From Phocoena phocoena (lineage: Eukaryota > Chordata > Mammalia > Artiodactyla > Phocoenidae), in NCBI RefSeq assembly GCF_963924675.1, contig NC_089224.1, positions 67,193,464-67,257,463 on the forward strand: a stretch of 64,000 bases of DNA, in the 5' to 3' direction. Below are positions 1 through 11,372 of the stretch, in pieces. The position numbers and the translations under genes are program-made. The first letter of the stretch is position 1. Every line of letters begins with the position of its first letter. Under the pieces are notes generated by a model, which saw only the letters and a list, made by a program, of their open reading frames with translations, had not been told where the DNA came from and made no database searches.

Positions 1-516
1 TTGTTGCCATAGAGATTATGTCCAATGACTAATTCTGGTATTTTTGAAACCTGAAAGCCAGAGACAAGTATATGTGATACAATAACTGTCACTAATAAGT
101 CAGAATATATATTTGCACATATATGGTTATATGTGGGTAAACACCCACATATATTAGTTATGTGTTTTACAAGCAATGAAAATTCTTTGGGAAAAGAACG
201 TATGAAAACAAGATCAGAGAGGCTCTTGCTGTCATATTATCATCCTGAGGCTATAGTCATACATACAGAATAAAATATTGTTAATCTAGTAATCAGCTGG
301 AACTTTCCATTAAGTAGTCCTTCTGCACATCAACCAAACAACAAAGATTAATTCTCTGTTGGTTCCTGAAATGTCTTCGGAGTGTTAAAATTTTTTAACA
401 CTATATTAAAATATTCCTATGTTTTAAACTACAGTAAAATTTTATTTCATGGATAATTAATGACTCGTATGTTATGTAAAAAACTAATTTAAAAATACTC
501 CAACTATGGTATAGAA
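1..516. other. Unassigned AT-rich non-coding DNA
   Basis: No ORF of note, no recognisable repeat and no RNA gene. A short self-complementary stretch of tatatgtgggt/acccacatata type lies near 121-152 but does not match a known element. Confidence 0.5.
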
Positions 517-728
517 CAGTGGTTCCCAAATGCCAGACCGGGGATTAGTAAGTAAATTTCATGACAATTTTGTTATCATTCTATGGAGAAGTGTGAAAAA
601 TAAGGACCTAAGAGATTATCTCTTATTCTGTATGTTCTTCTAAATTTTTCAGGGTTAAAATATCTGTTCTTCATGTAGGCAAGCTTGTGTTAGCCACTGA
701 GATTCTTTGGAATCTCTGGGAAACACTG
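517..728. mobile_element. Non-autonomous hAT-type DNA transposon (MER/Charlie-like)
   Basis: The left end reads cagtggttcccaa and the right end, reverse-complemented, reads cagtgtttcccag, giving near-matching terminal inverted repeats of the hAT-Charlie type. The 8 bases outside each end are gtatagaa and ctatagag, which share the core tataga, as expected for a decayed 8-bp target duplication. There is no transposase ORF, so this was a passenger element. The family name is not certain. Confidence 0.6.
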
Positions 729-734
729 CTATAG

Positions 735-866
735 AGCAAGATTTCTTGAATAGTAACTCTAGACCATGATCTAGAGAATCAGAATATCTGGGAGGATGGT
801 CTAGAAATTAACATGTTTAACCAGTTTTCCTTGACTCAAATACATCCTAATGTTTGAGAACCACTA
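735..866 (+). mobile_element. MER5-like hAT fragment
   Basis: It contains the MER5 hallmark order: a gagaatcagaat segment, then gaaattaacatgtttaac, ending in tgtttgagaaccacta, which is the typical right terminal repeat. The left end is missing. It lies immediately after another hAT element. Confidence 0.6.
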
Positions 867-1164
867 GTATGGAGTAAAGTGTACAAACGTTGAATCAAAA
901 TACTCGAAAGTTTGAAATTTTGCCTTGCCATTTACTAGCTGGGTGCCCTAAGATACTTTTAAAGTCTGGCAGCCTTCATTGTCTCCCCTGTAAAATGATT
1001 GGGCTTTTAGGAGAATGAAAACATTAATCAGTATAAAGTTTCCAACAGCACTTGGTCCAGAAAAGAAACCCAAGAAAATCAGTTCTCCACCATACCCTCG
1101 TACATGCTAGTTAAGTATTCACCATGCTACTTAAGTGTCCATTATATACCTTGCATATGTATTT
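867..1164. other. Unassigned non-coding DNA
   Basis: No gene or clear repeat seen. Confidence 0.5.
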
Positions 1165-1745
1165 TTGGATAGGCAGCATTTTAAGATGGTCCTCTCCAAA
1201 TTCCCAACCACCAGTTATTCAGTTAAACACAAATCTAGGTATTTCTGTATAGGGATTTTGCTTATGTAATTAAAGTCCCAAATCAGTTGATCTTAAGATG
1301 GAAAGATTATTCTGGTGGGTCTGACCTAACTACATGAACCCTTTAAAAACAGAGAGATTTTTCTTGCTGGCTGTCCCACAGGAAGTCAGAGAGATGCACT
1401 TAGGCAGCCCTGGAAGAAGACCAACATCCATGTTGTGAACTGCCTATGGGGCCACATGGCAAGGACCTGAGAGTAGTTGCTGAGATCAGTCCCCAACTGT
1501 CAACCTCAGTGCTACGACTGCAAGGAAATGAAATCTGAAACAACCTAAAGGAGCAAAGGGGGAGATCCTTCCCTAGAGGAGCCTCCAGAGGAGCATGCAG
1601 CTGGCCGACATCCTGATATCATCTTTGCCACACCCTGAACAGAGAACCCAGCCATGCTGTGCCAGACTTCTGACCTATAGAACTGCAAGATAATAAAGTG
1701 TTCTTTTAAATCTCTAAGTTTGTGATAATTTGTTAGATGACAATA
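1165..1745 (+). mobile_element. MaLR-type LTR remnant (MLT1-like)
   Basis: The order of segments follows MLT1-class solo LTRs: a start with atggtcctctccaaattccc, a middle with cagttgatcttaagatgg and tgacctaactacatgaaccc, and an end with actgcaagataataaagtg followed by aagtttgtgataatttgtta. There are no internal gag or pol sequences. It is diverged and has no open frame. The boundaries are approximate. Confidence 0.6.
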
Positions 1746-1768
1746 AATATATATATATATATATATAA
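1746..1768. repeat. (TA)n microsatellite
   Basis: About eleven uninterrupted AT dinucleotides at the 3' edge of the LTR remnant. Confidence 0.9.
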
Positions 1769-2521
1769 CAGAATTGTATTATTGTTTTTAAAAGTTAACA
1801 TTATTTGAAGAACAAATTCCTCCTCTTGCCTTTTCCACCATACACCTATGCTTGTATCTGTAACAGAAATAAGAAGTGACAGTTCTTATCTTCCAAGGGC
1901 CAAATGGAAGGAGAAACAACATATTCACTATTTTGACATAGTACCAAGGACTACATAAATGCACATCTCTTTCACTCCATCTCCTTTAGTTTGTTATAAA
2001 TGCCCTACAGTGAAATAATGTTCCCATCTTGCCCACAGGCTTAGCTAAGAATCTAGAAGTGACAGGAACTGAACTTTGAACTTGAAGAAACAGCAATTCC
2101 CAAAGGTTTACAACTGTGAAGAGCTTCCTTCCTTGTTATTGTTGTTGAATTTTCATTTTCTTAGTCCTTCTATATGGTTGGGGGAAGGGAATTGGTAGTT
2201 TTGGCCGTCTGATCTGATCAAGAAGATCAAGATTTTTTTTTGAAAGTCTTGGGACTTCAGTAAGAACACGCAGCTTTATATGTTCTTCAAACTAAATCTC
2301 AATTGGTTTGGATTATTTAGACAGGAACTTAGACATTCAACCAAACTCTACCTTCTAAAGTATTTCAAATAAAAATAAATCATGTCTCCAATCTCAATGA
2401 GGTCAGATCTAATAGGAGAATAATGATCTCTTTTCCCCTTTTTATAACCTGAAGCAGGTGTATGTAGGAATTTCTACTTGTGTAGGAAACATGTGTACAT
2501 TTCCCATGTAGACAATAATAC
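1769..2521. other. Unassigned non-coding DNA
   Basis: AT-rich sequence. The only ORFs are short chance frames. No confident repeat was recognised. Confidence 0.5.
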
Positions 2522-2765
2522 ACAACATTTATTAAGCAATTGTATGCCAGATCCTGTGTGGGCACTCTAAGGGTATTAATCTAACTGTCATAACATCTCT
2601 TCCAGAAAGGTAGCATAAGTTCTAACATTATGCCTTTTGTACAATGCAGAAACTATATATAGAATATTTAAATAATTTGCCCAAGATCATATAGCTAATA
2701 AGCGGAGAAGCTGGAACTCAGAAATTCTGGCTCTTGAGTTGTGTCTATAATGCTTACTCTATTTT
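2522..2765 (-). mobile_element. MIR SINE, antisense
   Basis: It reads as the complement of MIR: caacatttattaagcaattg at the 3' end of the element, then the conserved core aatttgcccaagatcatata followed by gctaataagcggagaagctg. It is old and diverged, with no target duplication left. Confidence 0.75.
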
Positions 2766-3264
2766 GAGATGAGATGTATTACTTCTCTTAGCCGACAAAT
2801 CTACTGCATGCAAAGTGCAGCCTTCAGCAGAAGACGCAGGACCTTCGGGTCAAAGAATGTTGCCTCTGCTTGGAGAGGCAAAATGCACAGGCGTGAAACA
2901 AGGAAACATCTAAAAACCAGTAACTGATTCCAGACCTTTCCCTCTCCTTCACTACTGCTCTTGGCAAGAAAAATGAAGGATACAAAAGCCTACTTTAAAG
3001 CTTCTGCCTAGAACCTAAAAAATTCAATAAGGCACCATAAAACAGATAGTATACTTTAATAGTTTATAACAAGATAGAAGCTTTTAGTTCAAGTTATGAG
3101 ATGAACAGGTCTTGAAGGTGACTCCCTGGATCCCTGTTCCTTTATAACATGTTCTTGGCCCAAAATACCCTGTGCTTGAAATGCTTGTGTTGAAATGAAG
3201 GAAGGCACAATTCACCTCTCTTGGTCCTGGGCTTTTGTTACTGTCACGGAAATAAGGATATTAA

Positions 3265-3267
<3 letters not shown>
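2766..3267. other. Unassigned non-coding DNA
   Basis: No gene or recognisable repeat. Confidence 0.45.

Positions 3268-3307
<40 letters not shown>
3268..3307. repeat. (GT)n microsatellite
   Basis: About twenty uninterrupted GT dinucleotides, followed by a short imperfect gtgcacacaca stretch. Confidence 0.95.
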
Positions 3308-3310
<3 letters not shown>

Positions 3311-3442
3311 TGCACACACATGTTGAAAAACAAAACAAAGGCATAAAATGCACAGAAGGGATCTTTTTGCTGGAATCACAATTTAGAACTACTCAGTTTT
3401 CTTCCCACCATGTTAGAAATGAGCTTTGAAAAATAGAACTAG

Positions 3443-3931
3443 CAGAGACCTTCAAGATGGTGGAGGAATAAGACGTGGAGGTCACCTTCCTCCCCACAAA
3501 TACATCATAAATACATCTACATGCAGAACAACTCCTACAGAGCACCTACTGAATGCTGGCAGAAAAACTCAGACTTCCCAAAAGGCAAGAAAATCCTCAC
3601 GTACCTGGGTAGGGCAAAAGAAAAAAGAGAGACAAAAGAATAGGGACAGGACCTGCCCATTTGGGAGGGAGCTGTGAAGGAGGAAATGTTTCCACACAAT
3701 AGGGAGTCCCTTCACTGGTGGAGACAGGGGGGTTGGGGTGGGTGGGTGGCGGGGGGGAAGTTTTGGAGCAACGGAGGAGAGCGCAGTTAACGGGTGCAGA
3801 GGGCAAAGCGGAGAGATTCCCACACAGAGGATCGGTGCCGACCAGCACTCACCAGCCTGAGAGGCTTGTCTGCTCACCCAGCGGGATGGGCGTGGGCTGG
3901 GAGCTGAGGCTCAGGCTTCAGAGATTGGTGA
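3443..3931 (+). promoter_or_regulatory. L1-A 5' UTR segment (relic internal promoter region)
   Basis: A GC-richer leader typical of mammalian L1 5' UTRs, with G-rich runs such as ggtggcggggggg near 3746. L1 5' UTRs carry an internal RNA polymerase II promoter. Whether this copy is active cannot be judged. Its sequence is of a different 5' UTR type from that of L1-B. Confidence 0.65.
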
Positions 3932-3943
3932 AATGGTGAAATA

Positions 3944-5820
3944 CTGAAACCATTTCCTCTAAGACCAGGAGCAAGACAAGGTTGCCCAATCTCACCGCTA
4001 GTATTCAACATAGTTTTGGAAGTATTAGCCACAGAAATCAGAGAAGAAAAAGAAATAAAAGGAATCCAAATCGGAAAAGAAGAAGTAAAACTGTCACTGT
4101 TTGCAGATGACATGATACTATACGTAGAGAATCCTAAAGATGCTACCAGAAGACCACTAGAGCTGATCGATGAATTTGGTAAAGTAACAGGATACATAAA
4201 ATCCTGTTCACAAAATGAATGCACAGAAATCTCTTGCATTCCTATACACTAATGATGAAAAATCTGAAAGAGAAATGAAGGAAACACTCCCATTTACCAT
4301 TGCAACAAAAAGAATAAAATACCTAGGAATAAACCTACCTAGGGAGACAAAAGACCTGTATGCAGAAAACTATAAGACACTGATGAAAGAAATTAAAGAT
4401 GATACAAACAGATGGAGAGATATACCATGTTCTTGGACTGGAAGAATCAACATTGTGAAAATGACTATATTACCCAAAGCAATCTACAGATTCAATGCAA
4501 TCCCTATCAAACTACCAACGGCATTTTTCACAGAACTAGAACAAAAAATTTCAAAATTTGTATGGGAACACAAAAGACCCCAAATAGCCAAAGCAATCTT
4601 GAGAAAGAAAAACAGAGCTGGAGAAATCACACTCTCTGACTTCAGACTATATGGCAAAGCTACAGTAATCAAGACAGTATGGTACTGGCAAAAAGACAGA
4701 AATATAGATCAATGGAACAGGATAGAAGGCCCACAGATAAACCCACGCGCAAATGGTCACCTTATCTTTGATAAAGGAGGCAAGAAAACACAATGGAGAA
4801 AAGACAGGCTCTTCAATAAATGGTGCTGGGAAAACTGGACAGCTACATGTAAAAGAATGAAATTAGAACATTTCCTAACACCATATCTAAAAATAAACTC
4901 CAAATGGATTAAAGACGTAAATGTAAGGCCAGATACTACAAAACTCTTAGAGGAAAACACAGGTAGAACACTCTATGACATAAATCACAGCAAGATCCTT
5001 TTTGACCCACCTCCTAGAGAAACAGAAATAAAAACAAAAATAAACAAATGGGACCTAATGAAACTTAAAAGCTTTTGCACAACAAAGGAAACCACAAACA
5101 AGACAAAAAGACCACTCTCAGAATGGGAGAAAATATTTGCAAATGAAGCAACTGACAAAGGATTATCTCCAAAATATACAAGCAGCTCATGCAGCTCAAT
5201 ATCAAAAAACAAACAACTCAATCCAAAAATGGATGGAAGACCTAAATAGACATTTCTCCAAAGAAGACATACAGACTGCCAACAAACACATGAAAGGATG
5301 CTCAACATCACTATCATTAGAGAAATGCAAATCAAAACCACAATGAGGTATCACCTCACACCAGTCAGAATTGCCATCATCAAGAAATCTACAAAAATAA
5401 GTGCTGCAGAGGGTGTGGAGAAAAGGGAAACCTCTTGCACTGTTGGTGGGAATGTAAGTTGATACAGCCACCATGGAGAACAGTATGGAGGTTCCTTTAA
5501 AAACTAAAAATAGAATTACCATATGATCCAGCAATCCCACTACTGGGCATATACCCTGAGCAAACCATAATTCAAAAAGAGTCATGTACCACAATGTTTG
5601 TTGCAGTTCTATTTACAACAGCCAGAACATGGAAGCACCTAACTGTCATCAACAGATGAATGGATAAAGAAGATACGGCACACATATACCATGGAATATT
5701 ACTCAGCCATTAAAAGAAACAAAATTGAGTTATTTGTAGTGAGGTGGATGGACCTAGAGTCTGTCATACAGAGTGAAGTAAGTCAGAAAGAGAAAAACAA
5801 ATGCCATATGCTAACACATA
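3944..5820 (+). pseudogene. L1-A ORF2 remnant (reverse transcriptase to C-terminus)
   Basis: This is the distal part of L1 ORF2p, the LINE endonuclease/reverse transcriptase. The frame enters just before the reverse-transcriptase active site. At 4100-4111 the FADD catalytic motif (the L1 form of YxDD) is intact, followed by [10 protein letters not shown]. The frame is then broken near 4190-4215 and continues in another frame at 4215-5249 (thumb and connecting region, including [18 protein letters not shown]). It breaks again near 5160-5215, with a piece up to 5346. The cysteine-rich C-terminal region follows only in broken form. The N-terminal endonuclease is deleted. At least two frameshifts and the missing 5' half make it non-functional. 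Confidence 0.9.
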
Positions 5821-6213
5821 TATATGGAATCTAAAAGAAAAAAAATGGTTCTGATGAACCTAGGGGCAGGGTAGGCATAAAGACACAGATGTAGAGAATG
5901 GACTTGAGGACATGGGGAGGGGGAAGGGTAAGCTGGTACAAAGTGAGAGAGTAGCATTGATATATATACACTACCAAATGTAAAATAGCTAGTGGGAAAC
6001 AGCTGCATAGCACAGGGAAGATCAGCCTGCTGCTCTGTGACCACCTATAGGGGTGGGATAGGGCGGGTGGGAGGGAGATGCAAGAAGGAGGTGATATAGG
6101 GATATATGTATTCATATAGGTGATTCACTTTGTTATACAGCAGAAAATAGTACAACGCTGTAAAGCAATTACATTCCAATAAAGATGTTTAAAAAAATAG
6201 AAAATAGCACTAG

Positions 6214-6414
6214 TATAACTTTATCTCTCCAGAAATACTGTGTCTCTGAAATTACATATCTCAAAGTTAACATAAAGTAAATCTTAAATAAGGTAAGGGG
6301 GAGCCTATTTATAAGGGACTTGTGATGTATCATTTCTAATAGAAAAATTACCCTTTAAATGATCTATTTTGGAAGTGAATTTGTGCCACATCTGTTTTAG
6401 AGGAATTGCTCCCT
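6214..6414. other. Unassigned non-coding DNA
   Basis: Flank between L1-A and an L2 fragment. No feature seen. Confidence 0.45.
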
Positions 6415-7350
6415 TCAAGCTTCCTCATCTCTCACTGAACTATGGTAATATCTTTCTAACTGCTTTCCCTGTCTCATCACAAGCCTCACATTGACCCTTA
6501 TTCTTTCTCACCCCCAAGTTTATTCTCCGTATCACCTATAATAGGGGCTCTATATCTGGACCCATGGATAGAATTCAGTGGTCCATAAACTAGGATAAAG
6601 TATCTTTTTTTTTCACTAATCTCAAACCGAAATTTAGCATTTCCTTCTACGATGAAACAAATTTCAGTATTATTTGTAGTAGACGTAAGCTAGTCGCCAA
6701 ACAAAACCACAGACATTTTCAAATCTCACTACAGTTACAGCAAATATCCCCAATAGCATGTAAGTGCACCACCATTCAAAATTATCTTAGTTATTAGACC
6801 TCCTCCTAGATCTTATTATTTAGTGCATTTAATAAAGAAGCACATATATAGCTGTATTACAGATTTGTTTCTTTTTTATATTTTGATCACTGTGTTTCAA
6901 TGTAATTGGTCTCCTTTGAAATTCTATAGGTCTATTTAAAAACCACTTCTGAGAAGGGATCTCTAGGCTTTCCCAGACAGTTAAAGCAGTCCATGGCACA
7001 CATACAAGTATTAAGAACCTCTGCTCTGAAAGGATCTTTCTAACATTTTCATAATGTTACTCCCTTAACTTAAACTTCTTCAGTGGCACCAAGCCATCTC
7101 CCTAATAGCATCCAAATCCTTTGTGGTTCACAGAAGACCTTCCATGATCTATACGTCTCCTTCCACTGCCTCGCTGCCTGTGTGTTGATCCTTGTACTCT
7201 GCTTTCTATCTGTTCCAAACTGTTTCAAGTTTCCAGATGCACTGAACCATCACAGTTCTCTTTTATCTCTGGGCACACTGTTATCTCTGATAAAAAGTCT
7301 TTCCCTAATTGACTGCTGGTAAATTCAAGACCCAGCTCAAGGGTGACAAA
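6415..7350 (+). mobile_element. L2 LINE fragment split by a hAT insertion
   Basis: The left part (about 6415-6545) reads cttcctcatctctcactgaac and then actgctttccctgtctc. The right part (about 7027-7350) resumes with aggatctttctaacattttc, cttcagtggcaccaagccat and accttccatgatctatacg. These follow the order of the L2 ORF2 3' region, and the two halves are contiguous once the intervening element is removed. There is no open frame. Confidence 0.6.
6546..7023 (-). mobile_element. hAT-type DNA transposon relic nested in L2
   Basis: The right edge has gaagggatctctaggctttc, then cagtccatggcacacatac and aagaacctctg, which reads antisense as a typical MER/hAT start (cagaggttctt). The interior contains ctaatctcaaaccgaaattt and gcatttccttctacgatg segments seen in this repeat type. 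The left end and target duplication are not clear. Confidence 0.45.
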
Positions 7351-7829
7351 TTAAGAGTTCAGTTTTGGATATGCCAAGTATAAAATACCTATGAGACATC
7401 CAAGTGGAAATGTCATGTCTGGAATTCTAATGAAAGGTCAGAACTGTGAATGTGGGTTTGGGAGGCAGCAGCACAGAAATGGTCTTTGAAGCTGAGAGAC
7501 TTGATGAAATCATCTGTGGCATGAGCCCAGACAGAAAAGAGAAAGTGCTCCAGGAGGGCTGGGTATGCTGACCAGCACCTGCACAGTGGTTATTCTCTTT
7601 AGATTAGGATCACTTCTCTTTGGGGCAAAATGTGCAAATTCCAAGGGCCTAACCATCAGTGACCCAAAGTTCACACCACAGAGGTGTACTCTTGAGTTTT
7701 GCACTGAGCAAATGGCTACAGTCAGGGAGGGGGAGAACCAACAGTTACTAGCTGTGTCACCCTGGAAGATTAGTAATAGCTCCTCTATTTCACAGAGAAT
7801 GTAACTGGTATACAAACAGTCATACAGAG
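7351..7829. other. Diverged, unclassified ancient repeat-like DNA
   Basis: The segment agacatccaagtggaaatgtc (7396-7416) resembles a motif recurring in old mammalian repeats, but I cannot name the family. No coding evidence. Confidence 0.3.
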
Positions 7830-7990
7830 CTGAGTTAAAATCCTGACTCCACTCTTTATTGGCTGCATAACCTTGGACAAGATACTTAATGTCTCCCAAA
7901 TTTCATCAGTAAGTGAAGCTGTAAGGAGAATTAAGTAAAATAATGGATACAAGTCCAATGCCTAACATATAATGAATGCCCAAAATGCAT
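7830..7990 (+). mobile_element. MIR SINE
   Basis: Sense MIR order: gttaaaatcctgactccac, then ggctgcataaccttggacaa and gatacttaatgtctccc, then aaggagaattaagtaaaata and ccaatgcctaacatataatg. Diverged. Confidence 0.65.
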
Positions 7991-9239
7991 TAGCTGTTGA
8001 TATGAAATACCTTGGTCAGTGTTACTAATTCCGTTACTGTGCCTAAGAAATTTACCCAGGCGTATGCAACTCCAAAGCTTGTGATCATTCCGCTGTGCCA
8101 TGCCACGACTTCTGTGCTTGACAACTACCTGATTTTGGCTCTATCTCTTCTTTCTCTGTTTACTTCTCTAATGCTCCCTAAGAATAATTTTTTAATTTAA
8201 TTCATTTTTTTTTTAATTGGAAAGTGCTGCTTCCAGAAACTGGCTCTGCCTACTGCTCTCTGGCAGGAAGGATGTAATTTCACATGGCCTTTGTAAATGT
8301 GTGCCCAGGGAAACCCAATGTTTCCCCTTTTCCTCCTCCCAGCCCACCTTACTCTCCAGGGGAACCTCACCAGCTTACTCAGCATGCAGGGCTTGCCAGC
8401 AAGGCATACAAGCACTGCTCTTTTCCCAGACTGCAGTGAAACGTGTGGATTAGCTACATTCCTGCTGACTCTGCTTTTGTTGTGCATTTTATTTAATAAA
8501 TCTTCAACCACTGTGGATATGAGAAACAAAAAAGATGGGAGACAGTTAATTTATCCCTGAAGATCAATTAGAAACATGGACCCAGTCTAGCATGATCATC
8601 TTCAAAACACCTTTTCTTGCTTTCTGCAGAGTGTGCTCTCCAGCCCACTTTGTATTTGTACAGGTGATTCATTGGATCCAGGTGGATGCTCCTAATGAAC
8701 CACCACCACCGTCAAGGCAGGTACAGAGGACTCTTGCAGAAATCAGAGCATGTAGGTTTCCACAATTCCTGCTTCCTCCTTTGTATGAGTGTAAATGTGT
8801 ATGCGTGTTTGTGTGTAACCTCATCACATTTTTCTGTCTTACGTTTGGTTGAAAATTGGTCTAGGAGTCTTTATAGTGCAATACATGGGTGCTGACCATT
8901 TTTTAAAGTCATTTTCTAAGGTTAAGGAATCTACTTAACTCTCTTTGAACTGTCCTCATCAGGGTTTCCTAAAAGGATCTACTAAAAAAATACATTTAAA
9001 TCAGCAGTTCAAGCATATTTTCTCTAGATCAGGGCAGATGAAAAGTGGAAGAGAGATGGATCACTTACTGCTTTTAACTCTTATCTTTGCAAAAGTGTAC
9101 AGGTTAGATTATTCCTTTTTTAAAAAAATCATCAACTTAATCTCCAAGCCCAACACGCTGGTTCCATTTTTCTTTATATCTCCTTTTGTTTTAGCATTTG
9201 TCATCCCTGCCCATCAAGTGTCCTTGTAGCAATTAAGAA
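7991..9239. other. Unassigned, mostly unique DNA
   Basis: A slightly GC-richer stretch at about 8220-8450 has overlapping chance ORFs on both strands but no recognisable protein. The rest is AT-rich and featureless. Confidence 0.45.
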
Positions 9240-9500
9240 AGACATCTGCTAGGATTTCTGACATTTTTCTTCCATTAGTGTGGCAGAAACTGCTAACGAA
9301 CAGTGCGATGTCGTTTGCCTAGCCATTCGTAATGCCACAACAAGAGCCATTTGTTTTAATTAGCTAGGTCAGAGGTTCCTAGCATCTTTCCAGATGTGTG
9401 GGCAAGATGATGAATAAATGTAGCATTCCAGGCTCTTAAAAATTAATTGCTCAAAATAAAGCCCTGCAAAACCCAACTGCTGTCTGCTTCTACGCACACT
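9240..9500. other. Candidate conserved non-coding element
   Basis: Repeat-free sequence with an AT-balanced, motif-dense texture, including ttttaattagctaggtca (a homeodomain-type TAATTA core) and tgtcgtttgcctagccattc with intact CpGs. It does not resemble any repeat in the window. This is an impression from composition only; no alignment was possible. Confidence 0.25.
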
Positions 9501-9689
9501 GATTTACACACATGCATACTGTTGGACTCATTTACTTAACTGTTCTATCTTGGTGTCCCAACTTTGGTTCCTAATTGCCATAATTTTATGCCATTTCAGG
9601 AAGACACTCTAATCTTGTCCCTTTTTTCTCTGTAATTCTCTGGATCCATTAGCTCTACGCATGTCTTTACCACATCTTTGAAATTGGCT
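9501..9689. other. Unassigned non-coding DNA
   Basis: No feature recognised. Confidence 0.4.
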
Positions 9690-9815
9690 GGGGCTTGTTC
9701 ACCCCAGTGGACTGAAAACTGCTTAAGGGCAACTACTGTCATATTTACTTTTGTAATCACAGAATCTAGTGTCTTATACATTGAAGGTACTACAATATAT
9801 TGTTGGATTAATGAA
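9690..9815 (+). mobile_element. L2 LINE 3' end
   Basis: The pattern ctgaaaactgcttaagggca, then atctagtgtcttatacattg, then ggtactacaatatattgttgg followed by attaatgaa matches the L2 terminus (…ctccttgagggcag…cctagcacag…aataaatgtttgttgaatgaa). Diverged. Confidence 0.6.
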
Positions 9816-11155
9816 AGGCCCTTCTTAACTTTGGCAGATGAATGGCCAATGATACATTCTCCTTAGAAAAACTAAACACATATCCATAGAAACGGAACCC
9901 TGCCTACCATTTGAAGGGATTAAGAACTTTGATCTATAGACACAAACTCACCTTGCTCAGTCTATCTAGAGAGTGAAGTCCTAGGTGGTGAAACGCATAG
10001 ATCCAATACTGTTGAAAGTCACGGGGAATCTGATAGAGGAATTCTGTCCTCTTGTTCCCTGCTCCACAATGACACCAAAGAACTTGGGCCATCTATGTCT
10101 ACTGTAAACAAATCCTGATAGTCCAACCAAGTGAACAAGATACCCAGGAGCATTTGTTATGTTGGCTTATGAACGACTGAGCAAACAGGGATGGTAAATA
10201 TATGGCTCCACTTACATCTACATTCCATGGCCAGAGCACTCAGATTGTATGCAAGGCTAACAATGAATCACTGGCCAAGTCACAACATTAAATCACACTA
10301 ATTTCTCACATTTAGGTCAGCCCATTGGGTCATTCCTAGTGTACTGAATACTATCTGCTTTAATAGTTTATTTGGGATTTCCTTTTCTTTTCACCTTAAC
10401 AGTAGCCTCAAGTTTTCTTTTGTTGGGTCGGGTAAATTATCCAGTTAAACTGCCTCCAAAAGATTTAACATGTAGTACCTAGTATCTCAAAGTAACGAGA
10501 AATTTGGATTAAATTTCTTCTCATGTTATTTGGCACCCATGACCAGGTAAATGGGAAGAACACTTTTTAGATCTCGGGAGTTGTGGGAAGGTTTGCCTTT
10601 TTTTCATAAATGAGAGTAAACTTATAATCAGTCATAAATATACCTTTAATGGGGGTTTATGACTCCTGTGGGCCATATTAGGGTTTCTTCTGCCTTAATC
10701 TCTTTAATGCTCTATTGAGTATGGTTTGTTGTCTACACCTTAAGAAGGGCTAGATGGACAACATATTTTCCAATTACAGAGCTCAAAACTGTTTTATACC
10801 TTCAGTAATGTATATACCCTTTTCTTTTCTTTTTTTCTCCCCTGTGTCACATTTTTATACTCATTAACCTGAATGCTTTCTTTGGCTTCCTTCCACCTTT
10901 TCAAAATCTGATTCTTGCACAGTCTTTCCCAGACTATCATTTCCAATCTGTTTGGAATCTAGTCAATCAGAGTAGATTTTCACCTTCCCCTTAAGAAGGA
11001 AGGCTAGCTTCTTTTGAAGGCCACATCATTGATGTCTAGCTCCAGATGATCTTCAGAACACACACACTGTATAGTTAATCTGACAGAATCTTCAGTGTTC
11101 ACGGTTCCTGGGTATCAATGTTAATTATAATCCACTGTGGATTTCTACTAGTTGT
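9816..11155. other. Unassigned non-coding DNA
   Basis: About 1.3 kb without a supported gene, RNA or repeat. AT-rich, with scattered polypyrimidine tracts near 10820-10840. Confidence 0.45.
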
Positions 11156-11183
11156 TTTCTTTTCTTTTCTTTTCTTTTTTTTT
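11156..11183. repeat. (TTTTC)n pyrimidine tract
   Basis: Five or so ttttc units followed by a T run. Confidence 0.85.
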
Positions 11184-11372
11184 ACATTTCTTGGATGAAC
11201 TGTTGTGCCCTTTCTGATATGCTCTGTCTACCTCCTCTGAATTGAGAGTCTTTTATAAGTCTCAACACTGCTCTAATACCGATTTACACAGCACCCAACA
11301 AGATCTCCCAAAGACTCACAATAGAATATCCCACACCCCACAGCCCACACAATAACAAGAATACCTTGCCCA

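Larger units (their letters stand above)
3430..6213 (+). mobile_element. L1-A: internally deleted L1 LINE with target-site duplication
   Basis: The element proper spans about 3443-6200 and is flanked by aaaatagaactag (3430-3442) and aaaatagcactag (6201-6213), a 13-bp target duplication with one mismatch. About 490 bp of L1 5' UTR, starting with a ttcaagatggtgg motif, is joined near 3926-3942 to ORF2 at a point equivalent to 15336 in L1-B. ORF1, the endonuclease and the first part of the reverse transcriptase are therefore absent. The 3' UTR ends in an aataaag signal near 6179 and a short A tail. Insertion by target-primed reverse transcription is inferred from the duplication and tail. Confidence 0.9.

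Noticed and set aside
4985..5594. Hydrophobic minus-strand frames suggesting a membrane protein
   Set aside because: Antisense shadows of L1-A ORF2.
8197..8560. Overlapping ORFs on both strands near 8.2-8.56 kb
   Set aside because: Three mutually overlapping frames of about 80-110 codons with no conserved features; typical of a moderately GC-rich non-coding block.
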